Assembly: GCA_913009315.1 (NCBI GenBank)
Contig: CAJVZA010000003.1
Location: 1 to 54,849, forward strand
Length of the DNA stretch: 54,849 nucleotides
Reading direction: 5' to 3'
Source of the DNA: an uncultured Hippea sp.
Lineage (GTDB): Bacteria; Campylobacterota_A; Desulfurellia; JAADFJ01
Positions within the stretch are counted from its first letter, which is position 1. Each line of letters opens with the position of its first letter. Position numbers and translations under genes: made by a program. Below are positions 44,233-51,519 of this stretch, one piece after another. The notes under the pieces are model-generated. The model was not told the origin of the DNA. It worked only from the letters and a program-made list of their open reading frames with translations, and made no database searches.

Positions 44233-45579
44233 TTGATTACTGAAAATAAAACCATCACAGCGATAACAATTAGCTTAGGTGCTTTCTTAACACCGTTTTC
44301 TATTGCATCGCTTAATGTGGCACTCCCTTCCATTTCAAGGGATCTTTCAATGAACACAATTTCAATGAGTCTTACCTTAATATCATTTCTTTTGACTGCT
44401 TCTATTTTTCTCCTTCCATTCGGCAATATAGGCGATAATCACAGCAGAAAGACCGTATTCATTTCTGGTATAGGTATATTTATTATCGCATCATTTATGT
44501 CGGCTGTGTCTCAAACGGCAACGATATTGATCATCGCAAGGGCTCTATGCGGGGCAGGGAGCGCAATGATTCTCTCAAATGGAATGCCTGTGCTCATAGA
44601 ATCCTTTCCGGTGAATGAGAGAGGCAAAATACTTGGAATCTATTCGGCATTTATATATGTAGGTTTAGCATTAGGTGCTCTTGCCGGCGGCTTTTTGACT
44701 CAGCTGTTATCCTGGAGATGGATTTTTTTTATTATGCTGCCGATTGGATTAAGCGTGTTGATTCTGTCATTCAAACTGCCTCAACCGAACAGGCGGTTAA
44801 AGCGCAGCAAGTTTGATATTGTTGGGTTTGTACTGTACGCCATGTCACTGTTTCTAATTATCTACGGATTTACAACAATAGATAAGTCAAAGAATATTAT
44901 TTACATAGTTATAGGATTTCTGCTTCTCCTTGTATTTATAGCAAAACAGCTGAGATCCAAATTCCCATTAATAGATGTCAGAATATTTTTAACAAACAGA
45001 ACTTTTGCTTTATCAAGTTTATCTGTCTTGACGCTTTACATCTCAACGTTTTCTTTTCCTTTTATTTTAAGTCTGTATTTACAGTTTATAAGAGGACTCA
45101 ATGTTCAGACAACAGGTTTAATACTCGTTATTCAGCCTATTTTTATGAGTATTATAGCACCTGTTGCAGGAAAACTTTCGGACAAGGTTCAACCGAGAAT
45201 AGTTGCGTCTTCAGGAATACTTTTTATAATTGTCGGTTTTCTGCTGCTTGCTTATCTGCAGCGCTGGCCTTTTATTATACCTATACTGGTACTTTCGCTT
45301 ATGGGTATGGGTTTTGGATTATTTTCATCACCAAATGCGAACGCTGTTATGAGTTGTGTTGATAAATCTATATACGGTGTAGCATCTGCCACGCTAAGTA
45401 CGATGAGAACGATAGGCCAGACAATGAGCATGGCATTGGTGGCACTTATTTTTTCTGCCAACATAAGATATTCAAACGCAAAAGTTTCTATGCATGATAT
45501 TGCGATAATATTTTCCATATCTATTGCGATTACCTTCATAAGCCTACTATTCTCTCTGCTAAGAGGAAAGATACGCTAA
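44233..45579 (+). CDS. MFS transporter, DHA2 (EmrB/QacA-like) drug exporter family
   Basis: A 448-residue protein with about 14 hydrophobic segments, expected in the inner membrane as a proton-coupled exporter. FLLPFGNIGDNHSRKTVFIS near residues 58-77 is motif A between helices 2 and 3. RALCGAGSAMILSNGMPVLI and AGGFLTQLLSWRWIFFIMLP are typical of DHA2 proteins. Substrate unknown. The start is TTG without a good Shine-Dalgarno sequence, but no alternative leaves the first helix intact. The third copy of the 30-bp repeat follows 6 bases after the stop. Confidence 0.88.
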   Translation: MITENKTITAITISLGAFLTPFSIASLNVALPSISRDLSMNTISMSLTLISFLLTASIFLLPFGNIGDNHSRKTVFISGIGIFIIASFMSAVSQTATILIIARALCGAGSAMILSNGMPVLIESFPVNERGKILGIYSAFIYVGLALGALAGGFLTQLLSWRWIFFIMLPIGLSVLILSFKLPQPNRRLKRSKFDIVGFVLYAMSLFLIIYGFTTIDKSKNIIYIVIGFLLLLVFIAKQLRSKFPLIDVRIFLTNRTFALSSLSVLTLYISTFSFPFILSLYLQFIRGLNVQTTGLILVIQPIFMSIIAPVAGKLSDKVQPRIVASSGILFIIVGFLLLAYLQRWPFIIPILVLSLMGMGFGLFSSPNANAVMSCVDKSIYGVASATLSTMRTIGQTMSMALVALIFSANIRYSNAKVSMHDIAIIFSISIAITFISLLFSLLRGKIR

Positions 45580-45585
45580 AAGCTC

Positions 45586-45617
45586 ATGGGGTCGTGTCTT
45601 TGCATTTGACATAACTC
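45586..45617 (+). repeat. 30-bp dispersed repeat, copy 3
   Basis: ATGGGGTCGTGTCTTTGCAT followed by TTGACATAACTC, identical to copy 1. It lies 6 bases behind the MFS gene. Confidence 0.85.
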
Positions 45618-45651
45618 CTTAATTTAAGCTTGCAACCTGCCTTGAGCACTA

Positions 45652-45810
45652 CACTAAACGTAGTTTCAGCGAAAAGAAAAGGTGTTGAATGCGAGGCGGG
45701 TTCTTGCCGGTTTTTTCTCTTTTTCTCCATAATTGCGAGCGCAGAGAAGTAGTCTCGAATACGCTTTTCTTCCTTATCTTTTTGAATGTGTTTATTGTGC
45801 AGGGTCTCTT
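45652..45810. repeat. Composite repeat region (AGCGAAAAGA module, REP-like unit, paired segment)
   Basis: 45652-45710 carries the module with core CAGCGAAAAGAAAAGG found also at 26630-26690 and, reversed, at 41605-41655. ATTGCGAGCGCAGAGAAGTA (near 45731) is a REP-like unit, and 45767-45808 matches 43786-43828. No gene is seen between 45580 and 45959. Confidence 0.65.
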
Positions 45811-45922
45811 AAGCATTTATCGTTGATTGTGTGAGCCGCAAGCCTTGCTGTAATTGACAAATTTTTATCATCGGTGTATAAGTTTGATGTGTATAAAAAG
45901 ACTGTTGGGCGGTTAAAAGGTG

Positions 45923-45950
45923 TTGTTTACCAAAGTGCAAAGAATATAAT
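45923..45950 (+). promoter_or_regulatory. Promoter of the nucleotidyltransferase pair
   Basis: TTGTTT (45923-45928), a 16-base spacer and a perfect TATAAT (45945-45950). The ATG of the first gene is only ten bases after the -10 box, so the mRNA would be leaderless or nearly so. Confidence 0.6.
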
Positions 45951-45959
45951 GGTGGCGCG

Positions 45960-46172
45960 ATGAGGACAAGAACCGAGTTTATGGAGCTCAGGGGAAAGAT
46001 ACAGGATCTGGACAGGTCGTTTGACCTGATTTTCTGGCAAGCACAAAGTTCCGACGAAAGATTTGCTGCTGCATGGGAGTTAATCGTTTATGCAAGCAGG
46101 ATAAGGGGTGTTAATGTTCGTGAACTCCGACTTCACCGAACTATTGAAACTTTTCAACGACAGCAAGGTTAA
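45960..46172 (+). CDS. Small partner protein of the nucleotidyltransferase (antitoxin-like)
   Basis: A 70-residue protein with LDRSFDLIFWQAQSSDERFA near residues 17-36 and a terminal LRLHRTIETFQRQQ. This pattern (FD..FW...  and a closing LQRTVE.F) is seen in small proteins encoded before this type of nucleotidyltransferase. Its 3' end overlaps the next gene by 59 bases, implying coupled translation. An antitoxin role is inferred from the arrangement only. Confidence 0.6.
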   Translation: MRTRTEFMELRGKIQDLDRSFDLIFWQAQSSDERFAAAWELIVYASRIRGVNVRELRLHRTIETFQRQQG

Positions 46173-46569
46173 ATATCTGATAATCGGTGGATATGCGTTT
46201 ATTCAGTATGCTGAACCGCGCTACACAAAAGATTTGAATTTGTGGATAAGCACAGATACGACAAATGCGGCGGCAGTGTATGCTGCGTTGAAGGCATTTG
46301 GAGCACCGTTGACAGAGTTGACCGAGAAAGACTTTGCAGAAGAGGGGTATTTCTATCAAATGGGAGTACCGCCGATAAGAGTGGATATTCTGATGGGAAT
46401 ACCGGGGATAGAGTTTGAGCAGGCGTGGAAGCGACGGGAAGGAGTGGACTTTGATGGATTGGTAGTGCCGTTTATCAGCAAAGGAGATTTGATAACTGCA
46501 AAGCTGGCATCAGGGCGTCCGCAGGATTTGATAGATGCAGACATATTAACCCGAGCTGGTGAGGAGTAA
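46114..46569 (+). CDS. Nucleotidyltransferase-fold protein (DUF6036/AbiEii-like), catalytic Asp changed
   Basis: A protein of about 151 residues with the nucleotidyltransferase start KYLIIGGYAFIQYAEPRYTK and DLNLWI (near residues 20-46), then GVPPIRVDILMGIPGIEFEQ and a final RPQDLIDADIL. In most relatives the motif reads DLDIW, giving two metal-binding aspartates; here the second is Asn. ATG 46114 is chosen because AAGGGG stands before it. Similar proteins occur in toxin-antitoxin and abortive-infection-like modules. Confidence 0.72.
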   Translation: MFVNSDFTELLKLFNDSKVKYLIIGGYAFIQYAEPRYTKDLNLWISTDTTNAAAVYAALKAFGAPLTELTEKDFAEEGYFYQMGVPPIRVDILMGIPGIEFEQAWKRREGVDFDGLVVPFISKGDLITAKLASGRPQDLIDADILTRAGEE

Positions 46570-46651
46570 AGAGAAAATATGAGACTGCCGTTCAACAAAC
46601 ATCATATATCTACAGGTATCTGCAGAAATTAAAAGTCTTTCTATAAAAGTT

Positions 46652-47971
46652 CTAAGCAGTCATAGAAAGTGCGGCTTTTTTTCCGGCACTGACGCAGTCG
46701 TTTAATCCAATGCCCCGAAACGCATTTCCGATTATTTTTAGACCTTTGTTCCGACTCTCTTTCTCATCAATAATTTTGACAATATCCTTATGATTCATAA
46801 GATATTGCGGTATAGCTTTTTTGTGACGAATAATTCTTATGAGATCAGGTTCAACATTCAAATCCATTGTTCGCTTCAGCTCTTCTTTGGCTATATTGAT
46901 AATTTCCTCATCGCTTTTGTCTGCCATATGATGCAGTCTGGCTCCTCCGATAATGATTCTAATCAGCGAATGACCGGCAGCAGCCCGCGGAAAGATTGAA
47001 GAGTCCCAGAGCACGCCGATTGCCGAATTCATCTGATCAAGTGCGAAAAGAAACCCGAATCCGTCAAGTTCAAGTTTTCTGTTGTATCCAAATGCCGCAA
47101 CATCAACCGGCGCATAACTTATTATGTCGGCAGTCTCGGCAAGCTCTTTATCGAAACCGACGGCTATTTTTGCCAATGTATATGCCGGAAGTGCCGAAAT
47201 CAGTCGTTTTGTCTTTATCTCGCCGCTATCGGTTTCTACAATAAACAATTTTTCATCTTTTCTTATCAATAATGCCCGGCAGTTCAGTCTTATTCCTATT
47301 CCTTTTGAAATGCCGCCGACCATCTGACTTAATCCGCCTGTGAAACTTGTGAGTCTTCCTCCTCCGAAGGCGGCTGCATTACTTGATTTTTTAAGCTTTA
47401 TCAAAGCCTTAAAAAGTGATCCGTAGTTTCTCTCAAGCTCCTTTATTCTTCCGAATGCAGACTCCACGCTCATTGTATCGGGGTCGCCCGCATAAACTCC
47501 CGTAGCCATCGGCCCGATAAGTTTGTTAAGCGCCTCCTTGCCGAATCTTCTTTTGACAAAGTCCGCCAATGTTTCATCTTCATATTTTTTGCGTACAAAC
47601 GGTTCGGCAGCGAGTCTCAGTTTCCCTCCAAAAGATAAAAGCGGAGATTTTATAAATGCGGCAGGCGAGAACGGCAGCTCGTGAAGTCTGCCTCCGGAAA
47701 AGATAAATCGTTTTTCGGCTTTATCGTTTGCCCTCAAAAGATCCGGATTAAGCAGTGACTTTTCTGCAAGTTCCAAAGTATCGGGCTTGTTGTCCAAAAA
47801 TCCGTTCGGACCTTCTTCTATAACGAAATCTGCAGTCCTTTCCGTATGAGCTTTTCCTCCGGCATAGCTGTTTTTCTCAATAATAAGCGGCTCTATGCCT
47901 CCTAATTTAAGGAATTTTGCTGCCGACAGACCCGAAATACCCGCACCCAATATAACCGCATCATAGATCAT
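46652..47971 (-). CDS. hemG: Protoporphyrinogen / coproporphyrinogen III oxidase, FAD-dependent (HemG/HemY type)
   Basis: A 439-residue FAD enzyme with the dinucleotide motif VILGAGISGLSAAKFLKLGG (residues 6-25), IEEGPNGFLDNKPDTLELAE near 51-70 and a closing GNAFRGIGLNDCVSAGKKAA. It oxidises protoporphyrinogen IX to protoporphyrin IX, or coproporphyrinogen III in the coproporphyrin-dependent route; motif reading cannot decide. Last gene of the heme cluster, overlapping hemH by 11 bases. Confidence 0.93.
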   Translation of the reverse strand: MIYDAVILGAGISGLSAAKFLKLGGIEPLIIEKNSYAGGKAHTERTADFVIEEGPNGFLDNKPDTLELAEKSLLNPDLLRANDKAEKRFIFSGGRLHELPFSPAAFIKSPLLSFGGKLRLAAEPFVRKKYEDETLADFVKRRFGKEALNKLIGPMATGVYAGDPDTMSVESAFGRIKELERNYGSLFKALIKLKKSSNAAAFGGGRLTSFTGGLSQMVGGISKGIGIRLNCRALLIRKDEKLFIVETDSGEIKTKRLISALPAYTLAKIAVGFDKELAETADIISYAPVDVAAFGYNRKLELDGFGFLFALDQMNSAIGVLWDSSIFPRAAAGHSLIRIIIGGARLHHMADKSDEEIINIAKEELKRTMDLNVEPDLIRIIRHKKAIPQYLMNHKDIVKIIDEKESRNKGLKIIGNAFRGIGLNDCVSAGKKAALSMTA

Positions 47972-48893
47972 TGATCTTCTCCTTTATTTTTTCGGCTATT
48001 AATTTTACAAACCTGTCATCATCGTTTATACAGTCTGCTCTGACAAAGAAGCTTGCTCCCCATTTTTTGGCAAGCGCTTTATACAGCAGATCGATTTCGT
48101 AAATTGTTTCCGAATTATCAACAATAAAACTGATCGGAATCATTACTATCGGCAGACGTTTTTTTGCCAGTTCCATAATCTTATCCGCAGTCGTCGGATT
48201 AAACCATTTTACAGGTCCCAATTTTGACTGAAATGCAAGTTCGTATCTATGTTTCGGAAATCGCTTTACCGCCAGTTCCACGCTTTCTTCAACCTGTTTG
48301 ATGTATGGATCTTTGGTTGTTTCTGCCAAAGCAATCGGAAGAGAGTGAGCGGAAAACAGGAGAACTGCTTCTTCTCTCAAATGCTCCGGGATTTTTTCTA
48401 TCGCATCTTCAATTTTTTGTTCGACAATATCAATATATTCCTTATCTTTATAGAACGTATCGATTCTCTCACTCTTTTTCGACACCCTTTCAAATTTATC
48501 CATAAAAGAACCGACTGTCGTATAAGAAAACTGAGGCAAAAGAGAAACAATAAAGATTTTTTCATAGTGTGTCAGTTTATTTACAATCTCTGCGATTTTC
48601 GGCTTTGTGTATCTCATCGCAAAAAAAAGATCGGTTTTGAGCAAAATTTTAAGCTTTTTGACAATTGAGTGTGTATAAAAAATAACCGGCGACGGACCGG
48701 ATTGTTTCAATATGCTGTAGGTTTTTGGCCATCTTAAGGCGATTATGGCAATAGCAAGCAAAAATCTGACAGGCCGGCTGTAAGGCAGGATTCTTTTATC
48801 GGTAAACATTCCTAACAGGAATTGCGGAATATCGGAAATTTTTGCTATACCGCCCGTCGAAACGATTACAACGGCATACCGGGAATTTTTCAC
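47961..48893 (-). CDS. hemH: Ferrochelatase (protoporphyrin or coproporphyrin)
   Basis: Inserts ferrous iron into the porphyrin. The catalytic His is in VLLFSAHSLPIALAETTKDP (near residue 182), and the acidic motif is in SFIVDNSETIYEIDLLYKAL (near 258-277). The length of 310 residues is normal. The gene begins two bases before the hemE end region and overlaps hemG. In the coproporphyrin route the same family acts as CpfC. Confidence 0.94.
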   Translation of the reverse strand: MKNSRYAVVIVSTGGIAKISDIPQFLLGMFTDKRILPYSRPVRFLLAIAIIALRWPKTYSILKQSGPSPVIFYTHSIVKKLKILLKTDLFFAMRYTKPKIAEIVNKLTHYEKIFIVSLLPQFSYTTVGSFMDKFERVSKKSERIDTFYKDKEYIDIVEQKIEDAIEKIPEHLREEAVLLFSAHSLPIALAETTKDPYIKQVEESVELAVKRFPKHRYELAFQSKLGPVKWFNPTTADKIMELAKKRLPIVMIPISFIVDNSETIYEIDLLYKALAKKWGASFFVRADCINDDDRFVKLIAEKIKEKINDL

Positions 48894-48894
48894 C

Positions 48895-49890
48895 TTATTC
48901 CTGATTATGAATCCAATCGACTAATCGCTTCAGCTGCTCCTGATCGGTATCCGGCAGAACGCCATGTCCGAAATTTACTATATATCTGTTCTTCGGAAGT
49001 TCTTTCAGCAGCCTGCCCTGCTTTTTCGTAATAGTTGAAAAATCCGTAAACATAATTGCAGGGTCGAGATTTCCCTGAACCGCACCGGGAAATTTTGAAG
49101 CAACTTTCAGAATGTCGGTTCTCCAGTCACAGCTTATGCAGCTTATCCTGAGATCCGATATAATGTCCGATAGATGTGCTGCTCCGCCGCCCGCATAATA
49201 GATTATTGGAGCGAATCTGCCGATTTTTGAAATAATTCTTTTTATGGAAGGAAAAATCAGTTCTCTATAAATATCGGCAGGCAGCACACCTACCCAGCTG
49301 TCAAAAAGCTGAACGGCATCAACTCCGGCTCTTATCTGAAACATCAGATAATCGATAACCATTTTCTCAAGTTCGAAAAGCTCTTTGATTGGTTCCCCGT
49401 ACATCAGTTTTCGCATAAGAGCATATTGGTCTTTGCTTTTTGATCCTTTCAGATAACAAGCAAGCGTAAAAGGTGCTCCTGAAAATCCCAGCAGCGGCCT
49501 GTCTTTAAGCTCGCCTTTTATGTTTGAGATTGTTTTTGCTATAAAATCCAGCGACCCTCCGAAGCCATGAAACTCGAAACCGGTCTCAGAATCAACAACA
49601 GGTGTAACATCTTTTGAAAATGCCACCCCGATTCCGGATGCCTCAAGCGGAATCAGGATATCGGAAAACAGAATTGCGGCATCAACATCCAGCTGTTTAA
49701 CCGGCATAAGCGTGATTTCAGCGGCAAGTTCGGGAGTATGACATAGCGTCAGGAAATCATATTTTTCCTTCAATTTTCTGTAATCGGCAAGAATTCTTCC
49801 TGCCTGTCTCATAAACCACACCGGTCTGTAGGAGGCATTTCGTCCTTTTAGAATATCCAAAACCGCAAATCTGTTTTGCCGGTTATTCAT
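48895..49890 (-). CDS. hemE: Uroporphyrinogen decarboxylase
   Basis: Decarboxylates uroporphyrinogen III to coproporphyrinogen III. The N-terminal [20 protein letters not shown] (near residues 22-41) is the invariant family motif, with [20 protein letters not shown] and [14 protein letters not shown] further on. The frame is open to 49935, but ATG 49890 is chosen because it forms an ATGA overlap with the preceding gene and gives the normal start. Confidence 0.96.
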   Translation of the reverse strand: MNNRQNRFAVLDILKGRNASYRPVWFMRQAGRILADYRKLKEKYDFLTLCHTPELAAEITLMPVKQLDVDAAILFSDILIPLEASGIGVAFSKDVTPVVDSETGFEFHGFGGSLDFIAKTISNIKGELKDRPLLGFSGAPFTLACYLKGSKSKDQYALMRKLMYGEPIKELFELEKMVIDYLMFQIRAGVDAVQLFDSWVGVLPADIYRELIFPSIKRIISKIGRFAPIIYYAGGGAAHLSDIISDLRISCISCDWRTDILKVASKFPGAVQGNLDPAIMFTDFSTITKKQGRLLKELPKNRYIVNFGHGVLPDTDQEQLKRLVDWIHNQE

Positions 49891-50957
49891 TTGAGCACAG
49901 AGTGTTTCTTTGAAATCTTCGGAATATAGGCGCAATACGGTTCTTCGGCCATATAATCACCATAAATTGCGTCTGCGCGCGCCCTGCATCCGCCGCATAC
50001 ATTAAGAAATTCACATTCTCCGCATTTTCCTTTATAACTTTTAAAGTCACGCATATCCCTGAATATTTTACTTTCTTCCCAGATTTTATGAAACGGTGTT
50101 TTGAATACATTTCCGGCAGAGCGCAGGAAGTAACTGCACGGCTTGACATCACCGTTTGCCGTTATAAGAGCTATCAGCTGGCCGGCAAGGCATCCTTTGG
50201 AGCCTCCGGTAGAAAATTTCAAATTACGCCTTTTATATTTGATGCCGTTTCTATAGGAGTTCTGAAGGGCAATTCTATAATACTGCGGAGCGCATGTAGG
50301 TCTGACAAGAATATCATTTTCCTCCATTTCTCTGTCAAAATGCCATTTCAGTATTTCTTCATATTCATCAGCCTGCACCAGCTCATTCAGGAGATTTTCT
50401 CCTCTTCCGGTAGGGACAATCAGAAACAAATACCATGCCGTTGCTCCAAGAGATTTGGCAAGTTTGTAAACCTCAGGAATATCATCTTTGTTTCTTTGAG
50501 TAAAGGAAGAGTTGATGATAAATGGAATATCATGTTTTTTGAAAAGTCTGGCGGCTCTTACAGTTCCATCAAATGCCCCTTTTGCTTTTCTGAAGTCATC
50601 ATGAGTTTGGGCATTTTTTCCGTCAAGCGACAAGGAAACAATCTTGATGCCGGAAGTTTTTATTTTTTCGCAAGTTTTGTCATTAACAAGAATTCCGTTT
50701 GTAGCCATAGCCATTCTCAGACCTTTGTCTGTCCCGTATTTTGCAATATCAAAAACATCTTCTCTTAAAAGAGGTTCTCCGCCGGTCAAAACCATGACCG
50801 GATTGTAGCGGGAGGCTATTTCATCGATAAGTTTGAATGCGGCATCTGTATTGAAATAATCTTTATGATACATATCTGCAGAACATCTGCAGTGAATACA
50901 GGAAAGATTGCATCGCTCCGTAAGCTCCCATGCAATCCATTTGGGAACGAACTCCAT
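49887..50957 (-). CDS. ahbD: Radical SAM/SPASM protein, AhbD-like heme-pathway enzyme
   Basis: A 356-residue radical SAM protein with the CX3CX2C cluster motif in [11 protein letters not shown] (Cys 16, 20, 23) and GGEPLL near residue 59. A C-terminal SPASM-type cysteine region follows ([14 protein letters not shown] near 219, [27 protein letters not shown] near 311-325, PYCAYIP). AhbD converts iron-coproporphyrin III to heme by decarboxylating two propionates; NirJ and PqqE-like enzymes share this layout. The ATGA overlap with hemE and the nearby hemH and hemG support a heme role. The symbol is inferred. Confidence 0.68.
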   Translation of the reverse strand: MEFVPKWIAWELTERCNLSCIHCRCSADMYHKDYFNTDAAFKLIDEIASRYNPVMVLTGGEPLLREDVFDIAKYGTDKGLRMAMATNGILVNDKTCEKIKTSGIKIVSLSLDGKNAQTHDDFRKAKGAFDGTVRAARLFKKHDIPFIINSSFTQRNKDDIPEVYKLAKSLGATAWYLFLIVPTGRGENLLNELVQADEYEEILKWHFDREMEENDILVRPTCAPQYYRIALQNSYRNGIKYKRRNLKFSTGGSKGCLAGQLIALITANGDVKPCSYFLRSAGNVFKTPFHKIWEESKIFRDMRDFKSYKGKCGECEFLNVCGGCRARADAIYGDYMAEEPYCAYIPKISKKHSVLK

Positions 50958-51154
50958 TAAACTTGTTTATTGGTTTTGCAGGTTCCGATTCCAAAAACCG
51001 CATAAAGCCGGCAGATGCCCGCAGCGTCTGTAATCAGAGGAATTAATCCTGTCCGTCCCGGGGATATTTTGTGTCCGGCAAAAACAAGCGGCAGAAGTAT
51101 AATATCTAAAATTATTCTTACAATTTTGTCCGCTGTTGATTCGTCAACCTTCAT
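50957..51154 (-). CDS. DUF2892 (YgaP-like) small membrane protein
   Basis: A 65-residue protein with [20 protein letters not shown] at the N-terminus and [20 protein letters not shown] near the end, the two-helix pattern of DUF2892. Family function is unknown, often near redox or sulfur-transfer proteins. The frame is open far upstream through both tRNA genes; ATG 51154 is chosen because GGAGG precedes it. The stop overlaps the start of the ahbD-like gene by one base. Confidence 0.8.
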   Translation of the reverse strand: MKVDESTADKIVRIILDIILLPLVFAGHKISPGRTGLIPLITDAAGICRLYAVFGIGTCKTNKQV

Positions 51155-51174
51155 CAAAACCTCCCCAAACAAAG

Positions 51175-51249
51175 TGGTAGCCCCACAGGGAATTGAACCC
51201 TGGTTTCCGACGTGAGAGGCCGGCGTCCTAACCGCTAGACTATAGGGCC
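51175..51249 (-). tRNA. tRNA-Glu (anticodon CTC)
   Basis: On the minus strand the gene begins GGCCCTATAGTCTAGCGGTT and ends with an encoded CCA. The anticodon loop reads CCTCTCA with anticodon CTC. The acceptor stem GGCCCTA/TGGGGCT, the D arm and the T arm CAGGG-TTCAATT-CCCTG fold normally. It lies three bases after tRNA-Gln in the same transcript. Confidence 0.95.
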
Positions 51250-51252
51250 TTG

Positions 51253-51326
51253 TGGTTGGGGAGAGAGGATTCGAACCTCTATAACAAGATTCAGAGCCTT
51301 GGGTCCTGCCATTAGACGACTCCCCA
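51253..51326 (-). tRNA. tRNA-Gln (anticodon CTG)
   Basis: On the minus strand the gene starts TGGGGAGTCGTCTAATGGCA and ends with an encoded CCA. The acceptor stem TGGGGAG/CTCCCCA is perfect, the anticodon loop is CTCTGAA with anticodon CTG, and the T arm GAGAG/AGAGG region folds normally with TTCGAAT in the loop. Confidence 0.94.
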
Positions 51327-51340
51327 GCAACAGCAGAGCA

Positions 51341-51369
51341 AAAATAGCGCATAAATTCTCTTTTGTCAA
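51341..51369 (-). promoter_or_regulatory. Promoter of tRNA-Gln, tRNA-Glu and the heme cluster
   Basis: On the minus strand TTGACA (51364-51369), a 17-base spacer and TATTTT (51341-51346) lie 15 bases before tRNA-Gln. A GC-rich run follows the -10 box only weakly. No terminator is evident between the tRNAs and the DUF2892 gene, so the heme genes may be transcribed from here. Confidence 0.65.
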
Positions 51370-51406
51370 CCGGATAATAAGATCGCCGCGTGCAGAAAGT
51401 GAGTTA

Positions 51407-51435
51407 TTGACAAGCAAAACCAAACAAAATAGAAT
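51407..51435 (+). promoter_or_regulatory. Sigma70-type promoter of the riboswitch-dynamin unit
   Basis: TTGACA (51407-51412), a 17-base spacer and TAGAAT (51430-51435). Transcription would start near 51442, a few bases before the riboswitch aptamer. Confidence 0.75.
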
Positions 51436-51447
51436 ATCACTTTATTT

Positions 51448-51516
51448 GCGGTGATGGAGTTCGCCCAATCGCCTTTTTAGGCTGATAACTCCTGCAAACA
51501 ACAGTTATAAGGAGTT
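51448..51516 (+). promoter_or_regulatory. Fluoride riboswitch (crcB motif) with its expression platform
   Basis: The aptamer runs from GCGGTGATGGAGTTCGCC (51448-51465) through CCAATCGCC to GGCTGATAACTCCTGC (51479-51494). This matches the crcB consensus GGCGATGGAGTTCGCC ... GCTGATGACTCC. GGTGA pairs with TCGCC, GGAGTT (51455-51460) with AACTCC (51487-51492) as the long-range helix, and GCC/GGC closes the small hairpin. In the expression platform AACTCCT (51487-51493) is also perfectly complementary to AGGAGTT (51510-51516), the ribosome binding site of the next gene. Ligand binding would free the site, suggesting translational activation by fluoride. Confidence 0.88.
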
Positions 51517-51519
51517 GGC

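Noticed and set aside
51155-51352. N-terminal extension of the DUF2892 frame through the tRNA region
   Set aside because: The frame is open only because it runs antisense-free through two tRNA genes; the real start has its own ribosome binding site at 51154.
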